The position numbers and the translations under genes were made by a program. Below are positions 7,727-14,665 of a DNA stretch of 64,000 nt, in pieces. The first letter of the stretch is position 1, and every line of letters begins with the position of its first letter. This DNA comes from Streptomyces sp. NBC_01314 (GTDB lineage: Bacteria > Actinomycetota > Actinomycetes > Streptomycetales > Streptomycetaceae), in assembly GCF_041435215.1 (NCBI RefSeq), contig NZ_CP108394.1:4154001-4218000 (forward strand), read 5' to 3'. The notes under the pieces were generated by a model that ran no database searches, was not told where the DNA came from, and saw nothing but the letters and a program-made list of their open reading frames with translations.

Positions 7727-9342
7727 TGCGGGTCCCCCTCCAGCGCCGCCCCCGCCTCGCCGTCGACGGTCCAGCCGGCGTCGAAGCCCGGGAAGAAGAG
7801 GGGGACGTTGGCCTGGACCTCGGCGCGCATGACGGGGCCCGCGGGGGCGCAGTCGATGGAGGTGTCGTCCCAGGCGCCCGGGAGGTTCCGGGTGCCGGCG
7901 GCTTCGCAGGCGGCGGCGACGTCGCCGTCGACCGCGTAGGCGGCGGTGGCGGCGCGAGCGGCCTCGTCGGCGGCGTTGCCGGCCAGGGAGTAGGTGTAGC
8001 CGTAGAGGGCGGCCTGCCAGAGGATCGTCATGGTGATCAGGAGCAGGGGGAACATCCCGGCGAATTCGAGGGTCACCGAACCCCGGTCGCCGCCCTTGCG
8101 GCGGAGGACGAGGGCGCCACGGTCGCCGGACGATTTGCGGCGCCTGCCGCCGCCGTGCCCGTGTTCCGGCGCGGCGACCAGCTCCAGTTCCCCGGCGAGC
8201 GCCCACAGTGCCTGTTTGACGACCGAGCGGGCGTCGAGATCCTGGAGGCGGCCCGCGTCGACGACGGACTGGAGTTCCTTGAAGGCGGCGGGGACGGCGG
8301 CGCGGGCGACCTTCGTGCCGGTGACCTTCTCGATCAGCGACGGCTGGATCTCCGTACCGCGCGACAGGCGGTTGACGACCGTCAGCGTCTCCTCGGCCTT
8401 GCGGATCTGGAGGCGGTCCCAGAGGCGGACCATGCGTTTCGCGGCGCGCACCGCCACCACGTCCGGGGTGACCAGCAGGAGGGCGTGGTCGGCCATCTCG
8501 ACGGCCGCCGCCGTGGCCGCGTTCATCTGCGAACCGCAGTCGACGACGACCACGTCGTGCCGGGAGCGGAGCGTGGCCACCACCTGGCGGGCCACCCGGT
8601 CCGTCACCTCCTCGCCGCGCTCGCCCTCGGCGGGGGCGAGGAGCAGGGCGATGCCGGTGTCGTGGGCGTAGACCGCCTCCTGCAGGACGCGGGGGTTGAT
8701 GTCCGTGATGGCGGCCAGGTCGGCGACCGACCGGCGGAACTGCACGTCCAGGTACGAGGCCACGTCCCCCGACTGCAGGTCGAGGTCGAGGAGGGCCACC
8801 GTGCGGCCGGACGCGCGGGCCGCGAGGGCGAGTTGGACGGCGGTGACCGTGGCGCCGACGCCGCCCTTGGCGCCGCTGACGGTGACGACGGTGCCGCCGG
8901 GGCCCGCGTACAGCTCCGGCGTGCGGCTGCCGAGGTGGCGGCGCATGCCGGCCGACCAGGCGGCGGCGGCCTGGACCCGTTCGGCGAGCGCCTCGTAGGA
9001 GAGGGGGAGGTTGACGATGCCGCGGGCGCCGGAGTCCATGGCGGCGGTGAGGACGCCGGTGCTCGTGTCGGAGGTGACGAGGACGACGCCGACCGCCGGG
9101 AAGCGCAGGACGAGATCGCGGACCAGGTCCAACGCCGGTACCGGGCCGATCCGTTCGTGGACCAGTACCACTTCCGGCAGTTCGTCGAGCGAGTCGGCGG
9201 CCAGCCGCGCCAGGGTGTCCAGCAGGGCCGTGGAGTCGGACACGTGCGGTGCCGGTTCGGCGTCGGCCAGCTGGCCGAGCAGGGTGGTGAGGGCACGCGC
9301 CGAGTCGATGTCCCCGGCGACGGGGAGGATACGGATGGTCAT
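7723..9342 (-). CDS. cpaE: CpaE/TadZ-type ATPase fused to a TadE-like pseudopilin
   Basis: Residues 1-125 form a receiver-like domain. Residues ~135-380 are a MinD/ParA-family ATPase with the deviant Walker A SGAKGGVGATVTAV and VVDCGSQM. After a basic linker the chain continues without a stop into DRGSVTLEFAGMFPLLLITM, a complete TadE-type prepilin signature and helix (about 419-450), and a small C-terminal domain with two Cys. CpaE proteins localise pilus machinery in the cytoplasm, so attachment to a pseudopilin is unexpected; cleavage at the Gly before SVTLEF would separate them. No in-frame ATG, GTG or TTG suitable for an independent tadE start lies in the linker. The ATG at 9342 (ATGA with the small upstream ORF) is chosen; a GTG lies 17 codons upstream. 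Confidence 0.85.
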   Translation of the reverse strand: MTIRILPVAGDIDSARALTTLLGQLADAEPAPHVSDSTALLDTLARLAADSLDELPEVVLVHERIGPVPALDLVRDLVLRFPAVGVVLVTSDTSTGVLTAAMDSGARGIVNLPLSYEALAERVQAAAAWSAGMRRHLGSRTPELYAGPGGTVVTVSGAKGGVGATVTAVQLALAARASGRTVALLDLDLQSGDVASYLDVQFRRSVADLAAITDINPRVLQEAVYAHDTGIALLLAPAEGERGEEVTDRVARQVVATLRSRHDVVVVDCGSQMNAATAAAVEMADHALLLVTPDVVAVRAAKRMVRLWDRLQIRKAEETLTVVNRLSRGTEIQPSLIEKVTGTKVARAAVPAAFKELQSVVDAGRLQDLDARSVVKQALWALAGELELVAAPEHGHGGGRRRKSSGDRGALVLRRKGGDRGSVTLEFAGMFPLLLITMTILWQAALYGYTYSLAGNAADEAARAATAAYAVDGDVAAACEAAGTRNLPGAWDDTSIDCAPAGPVMRAEVQANVPLFFPGFDAGWTVDGEAGAALEGDPQ

Positions 9343-9554
9343 CGGCGGGGCCCCGTTCCGGTCGCGGACGTGCGGGGCTCGGCGGCCTCGCACCAGCAGG
9401 GTTCACTCGGCACCCGCGGCCCACTCGCCGCCCACGGCACCGTCGTTCGCCGTACCCCCCTCAGCATGCCCACCCTCGGCACGCCCACCCGCAGCGACGT
9501 TCGACGCACCCCCGTTCGAGGCATCCGCGTACGGACGTTCCGGACCGACCTCAT
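9339..9554 (-). CDS. Small basic protein (71 aa), possible gene in the pilus operon
   Basis: An ATG at 9554 sits 7 nt after a strong GGAGG that overlaps the stop region of the SAF-domain gene. The ORF ends with a TGA inside the ATGA of the cpaE start, a typical coupling arrangement. The product is very Arg/Val-rich (MRSVRNVRTRMPRTGVRRT...) with no recognisable domain, membrane helix or export signal. It fills what would otherwise be a ~220 bp gap within a tightly packed operon. It could equally be an untranslated spacer with a chance frame, since no homologue is recognised; the ribosome-binding site and overlap are the only support. Confidence 0.4.
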   Translation of the reverse strand: MRSVRNVRTRMPRTGVRRTSLRVGVPRVGMLRGVRRTTVPWAASGPRVPSEPCWCEAAEPRTSATGTGPRR

Positions 9555-9565
9555 CGCGGGGCCTC

Positions 9566-10282
9566 CTACTTGTCCTCGTCGAGGGTGTACGAACGGTCGT
9601 CCGGTACGACGACGGTGGCCTCGCCGCCCCCGACGAGGGCGAGGCGGACGTGCTCGGCGAACGACTCGGCGAACGCGACGCGCTGGGCGTCGGCGGTGTC
9701 GAGCGCGAAGGTGATCGGGACGGCCTCGGTCGCCGTGCGCCGGCGGTCGCTGCTGGACTGGCCGGATTCGAGGGGGGTCAGCTTGCCGACGTCGATGACG
9801 CGGGCGTCGGCGACCATCAGCTTGGACGTGTCCTTGCCGGAGTCGCTGTCCTTCTCCTCGAACGTGGCGTAGATGTTGACCAGCGACCCCGGGTTGATCT
9901 TCCCCGCCACACCGGTGGACGCGTCGATCAGGATCGCGATCTCCTGCTGCCCGGATTCGAGTTCCGGCCGGTCGACGATCATGTCGGACTGGAGCAGGGA
10001 GCCCTTGCTCAGCTGGGTGACGGCGATCTTCCCGCGGATCTCGGACAGATCGGTGACGGCCGTGCCGGACAGCCACCGCTCCGGCATCGAGATCTTCTCG
10101 AACTGGCCCGCCGACAGCTCCTTGTAGGGTGCTATGTCGTCCTTCAGCCGGTACGCCGTCACCTCGGGCCCGACCTTCGCGTTCACGTCACGGATCACCG
10201 AGAGCACCCCCGCGAAGGCGGCCAGGGCGCACAGGGCCGAGAGGACCAGCAGGAGGACGCCGCGGCGCTGGCGCGAGTTCAC
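9566..10282 (-). CDS. RcpC/CpaB-family SAF-domain pilus assembly protein
   Basis: The 238-residue protein has an N-terminal membrane anchor (GVLLLVLSALCALAAFAGVL). It is followed by a SAF-like domain (about 45-110, with KGSLLQSDMIVDRPEL) and an RcpC/CpaB domain with VAGKINPGSLVNIYATF. In diderms CpaB helps the secretin; in a monoderm actinomycete its partner is unknown but it is a standard tad gene. The GTG start follows GAGGTGAG at a good distance. It is the first recognisable pilus gene of the operon, 88 bp after the zinc-ribbon gene. Confidence 0.88.
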   Translation of the reverse strand: MNSRQRRGVLLLVLSALCALAAFAGVLSVIRDVNAKVGPEVTAYRLKDDIAPYKELSAGQFEKISMPERWLSGTAVTDLSEIRGKIAVTQLSKGSLLQSDMIVDRPELESGQQEIAILIDASTGVAGKINPGSLVNIYATFEEKDSDSGKDTSKLMVADARVIDVGKLTPLESGQSSSDRRRTATEAVPITFALDTADAQRVAFAESFAEHVRLALVGGGEATVVVPDDRSYTLDEDK

Positions 10283-10370
10283 TACATCTCACCTCGTGGG
10301 AACGTGCCGGACACTTGAGCGAGCCTGCTCTTTCTGTGGCCGCGCGGGCCGTGGAGTCGCCGTACGGCTG

Positions 10371-11282
10371 TCATGTGACCCCTCGGGGCAGGGCCGCCCG
10401 GACCGAGTCGTCGGTGGGCTCCGGTTCCCGTAGCGGGGCCGCGCAGAACCCGCAGCGGTCGCCGATGAGTTCGAGACCGCACCAGTGGCACGTCTCGCGG
10501 CGTACGGACGACACGAGCTGGTAGAGCACGGAGACGTCGGAGAGCCCGGCGGCGAACTCGACGAGCTTGCCGGTCCCCCACCAGCGCACGGACTCCTGGG
10601 GCAGGGGCACCGGCAGGGACCCCTGCACCTGCCAGTCCGGTGCGAGTGTCGCGGTGACCCAGTCGGACGGCGGCTGCGGCCCCTGCGCGACGAGCAGCCG
10701 GGTGCCGAACTCGGGCCCGGCGAGGGGCTCCTGGCCGGCGGTGTTGAGCCGGACGAGCTGGGGCCGGGGGTTGGCCAGTACGGCGAACTGCGCGCCCGGC
10801 AGCCACGACTTGGCGTGCGACTTCAGCGTGACCGGCACCCGGTCGAGCTTGGCGACGGAGCCGAGGTGGGCGCCGGCGTAGATGTAGTGCGCGAGGAGGC
10901 GTACGGAGGAGGCGAGCACTCCCGGGCTGAAGTCGCACACGGACAGCTGCCGCAACTGCTGGGCGAGCAGGGCGAGTCCGAGCGGCGGCAGGTCCACACC
11001 GAGCAGGGCGATGCGGTCGCTCTCCAGCACGGAACGGACGGTGTGCAGCCGCCGGGTGACGGCCGACGCGTCGGAGGCCGAGTGGAGGACGATGACATAG
11101 CCGTGCTGCTCGACGAGCGCGTGCATGCCGAACAGGGAGGCTTCGAGGGTCTCCTGCGGCTGGACGACTGCGGGCGGGGTCTGCCGGTCGTGCGGTGGGA
11201 GCACCAGGTCGGAACTGGTGACGGCTATCGCGGTCGGCACGCTGCACACCACCCCGTTCACTTCGGCGGAGTGGTCGACCAC
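10371..11282 (-). CDS. Conserved protein with C-terminal zinc-ribbon motif, head of the Tad operon
   Basis: I do not recognise the family. The ~300-residue protein has a soluble mixed alpha/beta body without clear membrane helices, including LLGVDLPPLGLALLAQQLRQL, and ends with CHWCGLELIGDRCGFC, a two-CxxC zinc ribbon. It lies directly upstream of the SAF gene on the same strand, so it is probably co-transcribed with the pilus genes. The start is uncertain: the frame is open to about 11381, and a GTG at 11282 is chosen because residues after it look protein-like while those before are Arg/Gly-rich. A regulatory or assembly role is conceivable but not supported by a motif. Confidence 0.65.
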   Translation of the reverse strand: MVDHSAEVNGVVCSVPTAIAVTSSDLVLPPHDRQTPPAVVQPQETLEASLFGMHALVEQHGYVIVLHSASDASAVTRRLHTVRSVLESDRIALLGVDLPPLGLALLAQQLRQLSVCDFSPGVLASSVRLLAHYIYAGAHLGSVAKLDRVPVTLKSHAKSWLPGAQFAVLANPRPQLVRLNTAGQEPLAGPEFGTRLLVAQGPQPPSDWVTATLAPDWQVQGSLPVPLPQESVRWWGTGKLVEFAAGLSDVSVLYQLVSSVRRETCHWCGLELIGDRCGFCAAPLREPEPTDDSVRAALPRGVT

Positions 11283-11685
11283 CGCCTCAGACGGCCCCTG
11301 TGAGGAACGACGTCCTGTTGGGCCGCCCCTCCTGCATCGTCTTGCATCAGCACCATATCCACGGCATGGCCCGATCAACACCGAATCTTCTTGATCAACT
11401 CACGGAAGGTGCGGCCGTATCCACACAGAGTGAGACGCATATGCCTCAACTAGGCACATGCCGAAGGGGGTTGGAGCACCCGTACGGGTGAACGGCTTTC
11501 GCGCGGGAGCATTGACCTCTCGACTGTCCGACGCGCGCAAGGGGACGCCACGGCGGGCAACGCGTGGTCCCGGCCGGGCACACGTGGCCCCGACCGGGCA
11601 CGCGTCCGGCTGTGGCGCAGGTCACCGGAACCCTCCCCCGCCTCACGGAGAGACAAGGGTGTGAGGTGGGAGAGGTGCATACGAG
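11283..11685. other. Divergent intergenic region
   Basis: I see no gene here. The stretch must hold promoters for the pilus operon (minus) and the sigma-factor gene (plus). It is locally AT-richer near 11380-11460 and contains a small inverted repeat, TGCCT-CAACT-AGGCA, at about 11442-11456. I could not assign -10/-35 boxes with confidence. Confidence 0.4.
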
Positions 11686-12420
11686 ATGAGTGACCCCGAA
11701 AGGGCGGCGCGGGCGCGGATAAGGGCCGGGGACCGGGAGGCCTTCGCGGAGATCTACGACGCGTACGCGCGGGCCGTCTACAACCACGCCTACCGGATGA
11801 CCGGCGACTGGTCGACCGCCGAGGAGGTGATGGCGGACACCTTCCTGGACGCCTGGCGCACCCGGGAGCGACTGGAACCGGACGGCGGCTCGTTGAAGCC
11901 GTGGCTGCTGGGCATGGCGACCAACAAGGCCCGCAACGCCAACCGCGGTCTCGGCCGCCGCCTGGCCTTCCTGGCACGCCGCCCCGCCCTGGCCCCCGTG
12001 GCCGACTTCGCCGACGAGACCGCCGGGCGCCTCGACGACGCGCGCCGGCTCGCCGCCGTACGCCAGGTGTACGGCCGGCTGCGGCGCGGGGAGCGCGATG
12101 TGCTGGCGCTGTGCGTGTGGTCCGGACTCGACTACGGGCAGGCGGCCGAGGCGCTGGGCGTCCCGGTGGGGACCGTACGGTCGCGGCTCTCGCGGGCGCG
12201 GGCGCGGCTCGGCCGCCTCACGGACGAGCGCCTGCGGGAGCGGGAGCGCGAGCAGGGGCGCGAGCAGGGGCACCTGCGCGAGCGGGCGGAGGGTCGCGCG
12301 CACGGCTCATCGGAAACCAGTGCAAAACAGTGGGAACCGGGGCGTCGTCGCGGAGAGGTAGAGAGCGAGGCCGTGTTCGCGGCCCTTCCGCTCAAGGAGA
12401 TTCAGGAGGGATCCCGATGA
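11686..12420 (+). CDS. ECF-type RNA polymerase sigma factor
   Basis: Region 2 (about residues 10-80) has AFAEIYDAYARAVYNHAYRMTGDWSTAEEVMADTFLDAW, and region 4 (about 130-180) has LALCVWSGLDYGQAAEALGVPVGTVRSRLSRARARL. These define a complete ECF sigma factor. A charged C-terminal extension of ~65 residues rich in Glu/Arg/Gln follows. A purine-rich GGGAGAGG precedes the ATG. The TGA overlaps the start of the next gene (ATGA), so the downstream membrane protein is co-translated and may regulate it. Its target promoters cannot be read from the window. Confidence 0.93.
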   Translation: MSDPERAARARIRAGDREAFAEIYDAYARAVYNHAYRMTGDWSTAEEVMADTFLDAWRTRERLEPDGGSLKPWLLGMATNKARNANRGLGRRLAFLARRPALAPVADFADETAGRLDDARRLAAVRQVYGRLRRGERDVLALCVWSGLDYGQAAEALGVPVGTVRSRLSRARARLGRLTDERLREREREQGREQGHLRERAEGRAHGSSETSAKQWEPGRRRGEVESEAVFAALPLKEIQEGSR

Positions 12421-13421
12421 ACGAGGAGCCGGCCCGACTGCTGCCGCCCCCGCCCGAACGGGACGTTCCGCCTGATCGCCTCGCCCACCACAAGGACCGT
12501 TTGATGCGACTCATCGACGACGACCGGGCCACGCCCCCCACCGCTGCCACCACCGCGGCCCCGCGTACACGCCCCAGGATGCCGCGCCCGGCGCTGTGGC
12601 TGCCCGCCGCGGCGCTCACGCTGGCCGGGGCGCTGACTGTCGGCCTGGTCACGACCACGGACTCGGGTTACGGTCTGCGGCAGTCCGACGGCGAGAGTGC
12701 CGTCGTCCTGCTCGACCGCATCGCCGACGTCGCCGCGAAGACGGAGGTCGAGCCGGTCCGCGACGACCAGTTGGTCTATGTGAAGAGCCTGACGGCCGGG
12801 GCGGAGGCCGTGGAGGACGGTCCGTACGAGCCCGCAAAACCACACCAGCGGGAGGTGTGGGTGTCACAGGAGCCCGGCCCGGTCGAACAGTTGGCCCTGC
12901 ACTACGAGGACGGCGACTACTCCCCGCTCAGGGAACTGCTGCCGCCCGGCTCGCCGGGCGTCCCCGCCGGCATCGACCGCCCCACGTACAAGTGGCTGGC
13001 CGCACTGCCCACCGACCCCGACGAACTCCTCGCCGAGCTCACTCGCCTGACGAGGACATGGGAGGGCCAGGAGAAGGATCAGGCCGTCTTCGACAAGATC
13101 GGCGAACTCCTGGGCGAGACGGTCATGCCGCCGAGGACGGCCGCCGCCCTGTACGAGGCCGCCGCGAAGATCCCCGGAGTGACCCGCATCGAGGACGCGG
13201 TCGACCCCGCCGGCCGGCACGGTGTCGGCATCCGCCGGGTCGACGAGCGGGCTTCGTGGGCCACCGAGTGGGTGTTCGACCGGAACGATCTCACGTACCT
13301 GGGTGACCGCAGCTACCTGGCCGCGGACAGCAAGATGGGCGAGAAAGGCATGATCGTGAGCGAGACCGCCGTACTGGAGCGGGCCGTCGTCGACGAGTAC
13401 CGCGAGCGGCCGGTCTCGTAG
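12417..13421 (+). CDS. CU044_5270-like single-pass membrane protein, sigma-factor partner
   Basis: The 334-residue protein has a cytoplasmic N-terminus (about 60 residues, with HHKDRLMRLID), one membrane helix (LWLPAAALTLAGALTVGLV) and a large extracytoplasmic domain with YVKSLTAGAE, REVWVSQ and PGVTRIEDAVDPAGRHGVGIRR. This layout matches proteins annotated as CU044_5270 family that are commonly encoded beside ECF sigma factors; I infer an anti-sigma or sensor role. It starts within the sigma-factor stop (ATGA). A 6 bp hairpin (CGGCTC/GAGCCG at 13423-13439) follows the stop. Confidence 0.8.
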   Translation: MNEEPARLLPPPPERDVPPDRLAHHKDRLMRLIDDDRATPPTAATTAAPRTRPRMPRPALWLPAAALTLAGALTVGLVTTTDSGYGLRQSDGESAVVLLDRIADVAAKTEVEPVRDDQLVYVKSLTAGAEAVEDGPYEPAKPHQREVWVSQEPGPVEQLALHYEDGDYSPLRELLPPGSPGVPAGIDRPTYKWLAALPTDPDELLAELTRLTRTWEGQEKDQAVFDKIGELLGETVMPPRTAAALYEAAAKIPGVTRIEDAVDPAGRHGVGIRRVDERASWATEWVFDRNDLTYLGDRSYLAADSKMGEKGMIVSETAVLERAVVDEYRERPVS

Positions 13422-13456
13422 ACGGCTCCGCACGAGCCGGGGGACACGGAGGGGAC

Positions 13457-13924
13457 ATGACTCGAACGGTCGCCTATCGGCTGCGGAATCCGGCCGGCGG
13501 ATTGGCGGCCGATCTCACAGCCGTCCGTCGGCCTGCCGTCGAACCCCACTCTCCGGGTGTGCGGATTCATCGCAACGTGTGCCTCGGGCTTCCACTCGGG
13601 GGCCTCTACTGGAAGGACGTCGCCTGGCTGTCCTTCGGCGTGGCCCTCAGCGCGCGGGCGTTGGCCGAGAGGTTCCCCGAGGGAATCACGATTCAGGTCA
13701 TCGCCCTCGAGGCGTCGTTGAGCAGCTACCGCTCCGAAGTGGCGGCCCTGGCCATGAACCAGTGGGTTCGCGGAGAGTTCGAGCTGCCCATGAACGATGT
13801 GGGTGCGGCGTTCGATGCGACGTCGGGCGACTACGAGTTCAGGTGGGACGGCCAGGAGCAGCCGTTCGCCGACCCCTTCAGGAGTGGCCCGCCGGAGGGC
13901 GGGAAGGCGGATCGCTCGCTCTGA
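13457..13924 (+). CDS. Hypothetical protein (155 aa)
   Basis: I do not recognise this protein. It is soluble with no signal or membrane helix. An Arg-rich N-terminal third is followed by a globular part containing KDVAWLSFGVALSARALAERFPEGITIQVIALEASLSSYRSEVAALAMNQW (quoted in pieces: KDVAWLSFGVALSARAL, then ERFPEGITIQVIALEAS, then SEVAALAMNQW). GGAGGGGAC precedes the ATG. It lies 35 bp after the sigma-partner gene on the same strand and could be co-transcribed. It converges with the proline-rich gene, only 18 bp from its stop. Confidence 0.65.
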   Translation: MTRTVAYRLRNPAGGLAADLTAVRRPAVEPHSPGVRIHRNVCLGLPLGGLYWKDVAWLSFGVALSARALAERFPEGITIQVIALEASLSSYRSEVAALAMNQWVRGEFELPMNDVGAAFDATSGDYEFRWDGQEQPFADPFRSGPPEGGKADRSL

Positions 13925-13942
13925 GGGTCCCGGCGGCCGTCG

Positions 13943-14521
13943 TCAGCCCATCGGGCGGTAGTGGCCGAGTACCTGGGCCAGGTGGGCGAACCACTGGTGG
14001 AGGCGTTCCCGGGGCCTGGCCTCGACCGTGCACTCGAAGAAGGTGCCGTCGACGTGGATGACAGCGACCATGAGGGCCTTGCCGTTGCCGCTCGCCTTGT
14101 AGTGGACGCTGCGGATCTCGGGCCAGGGGAAGTCGACGGAGATGCCGTGGTCCTCGAAGGCGACGCCGTTGATGTCGACGACGACGGAGTTGTGACGGTC
14201 CACGGCCAGGAACTCCGGGCCCTGGGCCGGAACGCCGCCCGCCGCCCCTCCGGGGGCCGCCTGCGGCTGGGGGTACGGGTGGTGGGGAGGCGGTGCCGGC
14301 TGCGCGTACGGCGGCTGGCCCTGCGGCGGTTGCGCGTACGGCGGCTGGCCCTGCGGCTGCGGCGGTTGCGCGTACGGCGGCTGCGGAGGCTGGACCGGGG
14401 GTGTGTACGGCGGGGGCGGGGGGCCGAAGCCCTGTTGGCCGCCCTCGCCACCCTGGCCGCCAGGCGGTGCCCAGGGCTGTGGCGGTGGTGGCGGCTGGTG
14501 GCCCTGCTCCGGCTGGTCCAT
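13943..14521 (-). CDS. Proline/glutamine-rich repeat protein with a PH-like C-terminal domain
   Basis: The first ~105 residues are low-complexity Pro/Gln/Gly/Tyr with repeats of the type QGQPPYAQPP. The last ~85 residues (from EFLAVDRHNSVVVDINGVAF to the end) look like a small beta-rich domain with VAFEDHGISVDFPWPEIRSV, similar to PH-like or bacterial EH-signature folds that Streptomyces small proteins often carry. There is no membrane helix. The disordered half may mediate weak multivalent binding; this is inference. It sits just outside the IS607 element and is convergent with the gene before it. Confidence 0.75.
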   Translation of the reverse strand: MDQPEQGHQPPPPPQPWAPPGGQGGEGGQQGFGPPPPPYTPPVQPPQPPYAQPPQPQGQPPYAQPPQGQPPYAQPAPPPHHPYPQPQAAPGGAAGGVPAQGPEFLAVDRHNSVVVDINGVAFEDHGISVDFPWPEIRSVHYKASGNGKALMVAVIHVDGTFFECTVEARPRERLHQWFAHLAQVLGHYRPMG

Positions 14522-14579
14522 GGCTGATCGTCCCTCTGCCCCGTCGTGGTGACCCGTACCGCACCGTATCCGTTGCTTC

Positions 14580-14665
14580 GAGTCTCAACGACTCTCAGTA
14601 TTCCGGGCTTCCGCCCGGAAGGTTCGTGACGGTGTCACCAGAGCGCGAGTTGCTCGCGCCTGGTG
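14580..14665 (-). ncRNA. Candidate omega-RNA (TnpB guide RNA) scaffold
   Basis: Read on the minus strand, the end of tnpB runs into three hairpins: 14636-14665 (CACCAG + GCGCGAG stem with one bulged base, 3 nt loop), 14601-14620 (perfect 8 bp TTCCGGGC/GCCCGGAA, 4 nt loop) and 14580-14594 (GAGTC/GACTC). A competing 5 bp stem spans 14626-14638. TnpB guide RNAs are known to derive from the 3' end of tnpB and its downstream element end, with the guide taken from the flanking DNA. Position and structure fit, but the 3' boundary is unknown. Confidence 0.5.

Noticed and set aside
7627..9714. A 695-codon plus-strand frame opposite cpaE
   Set aside because: Antisense shadow: no start signal or domain, and the cpaE ATPase and TadE motifs are complete on the other strand.
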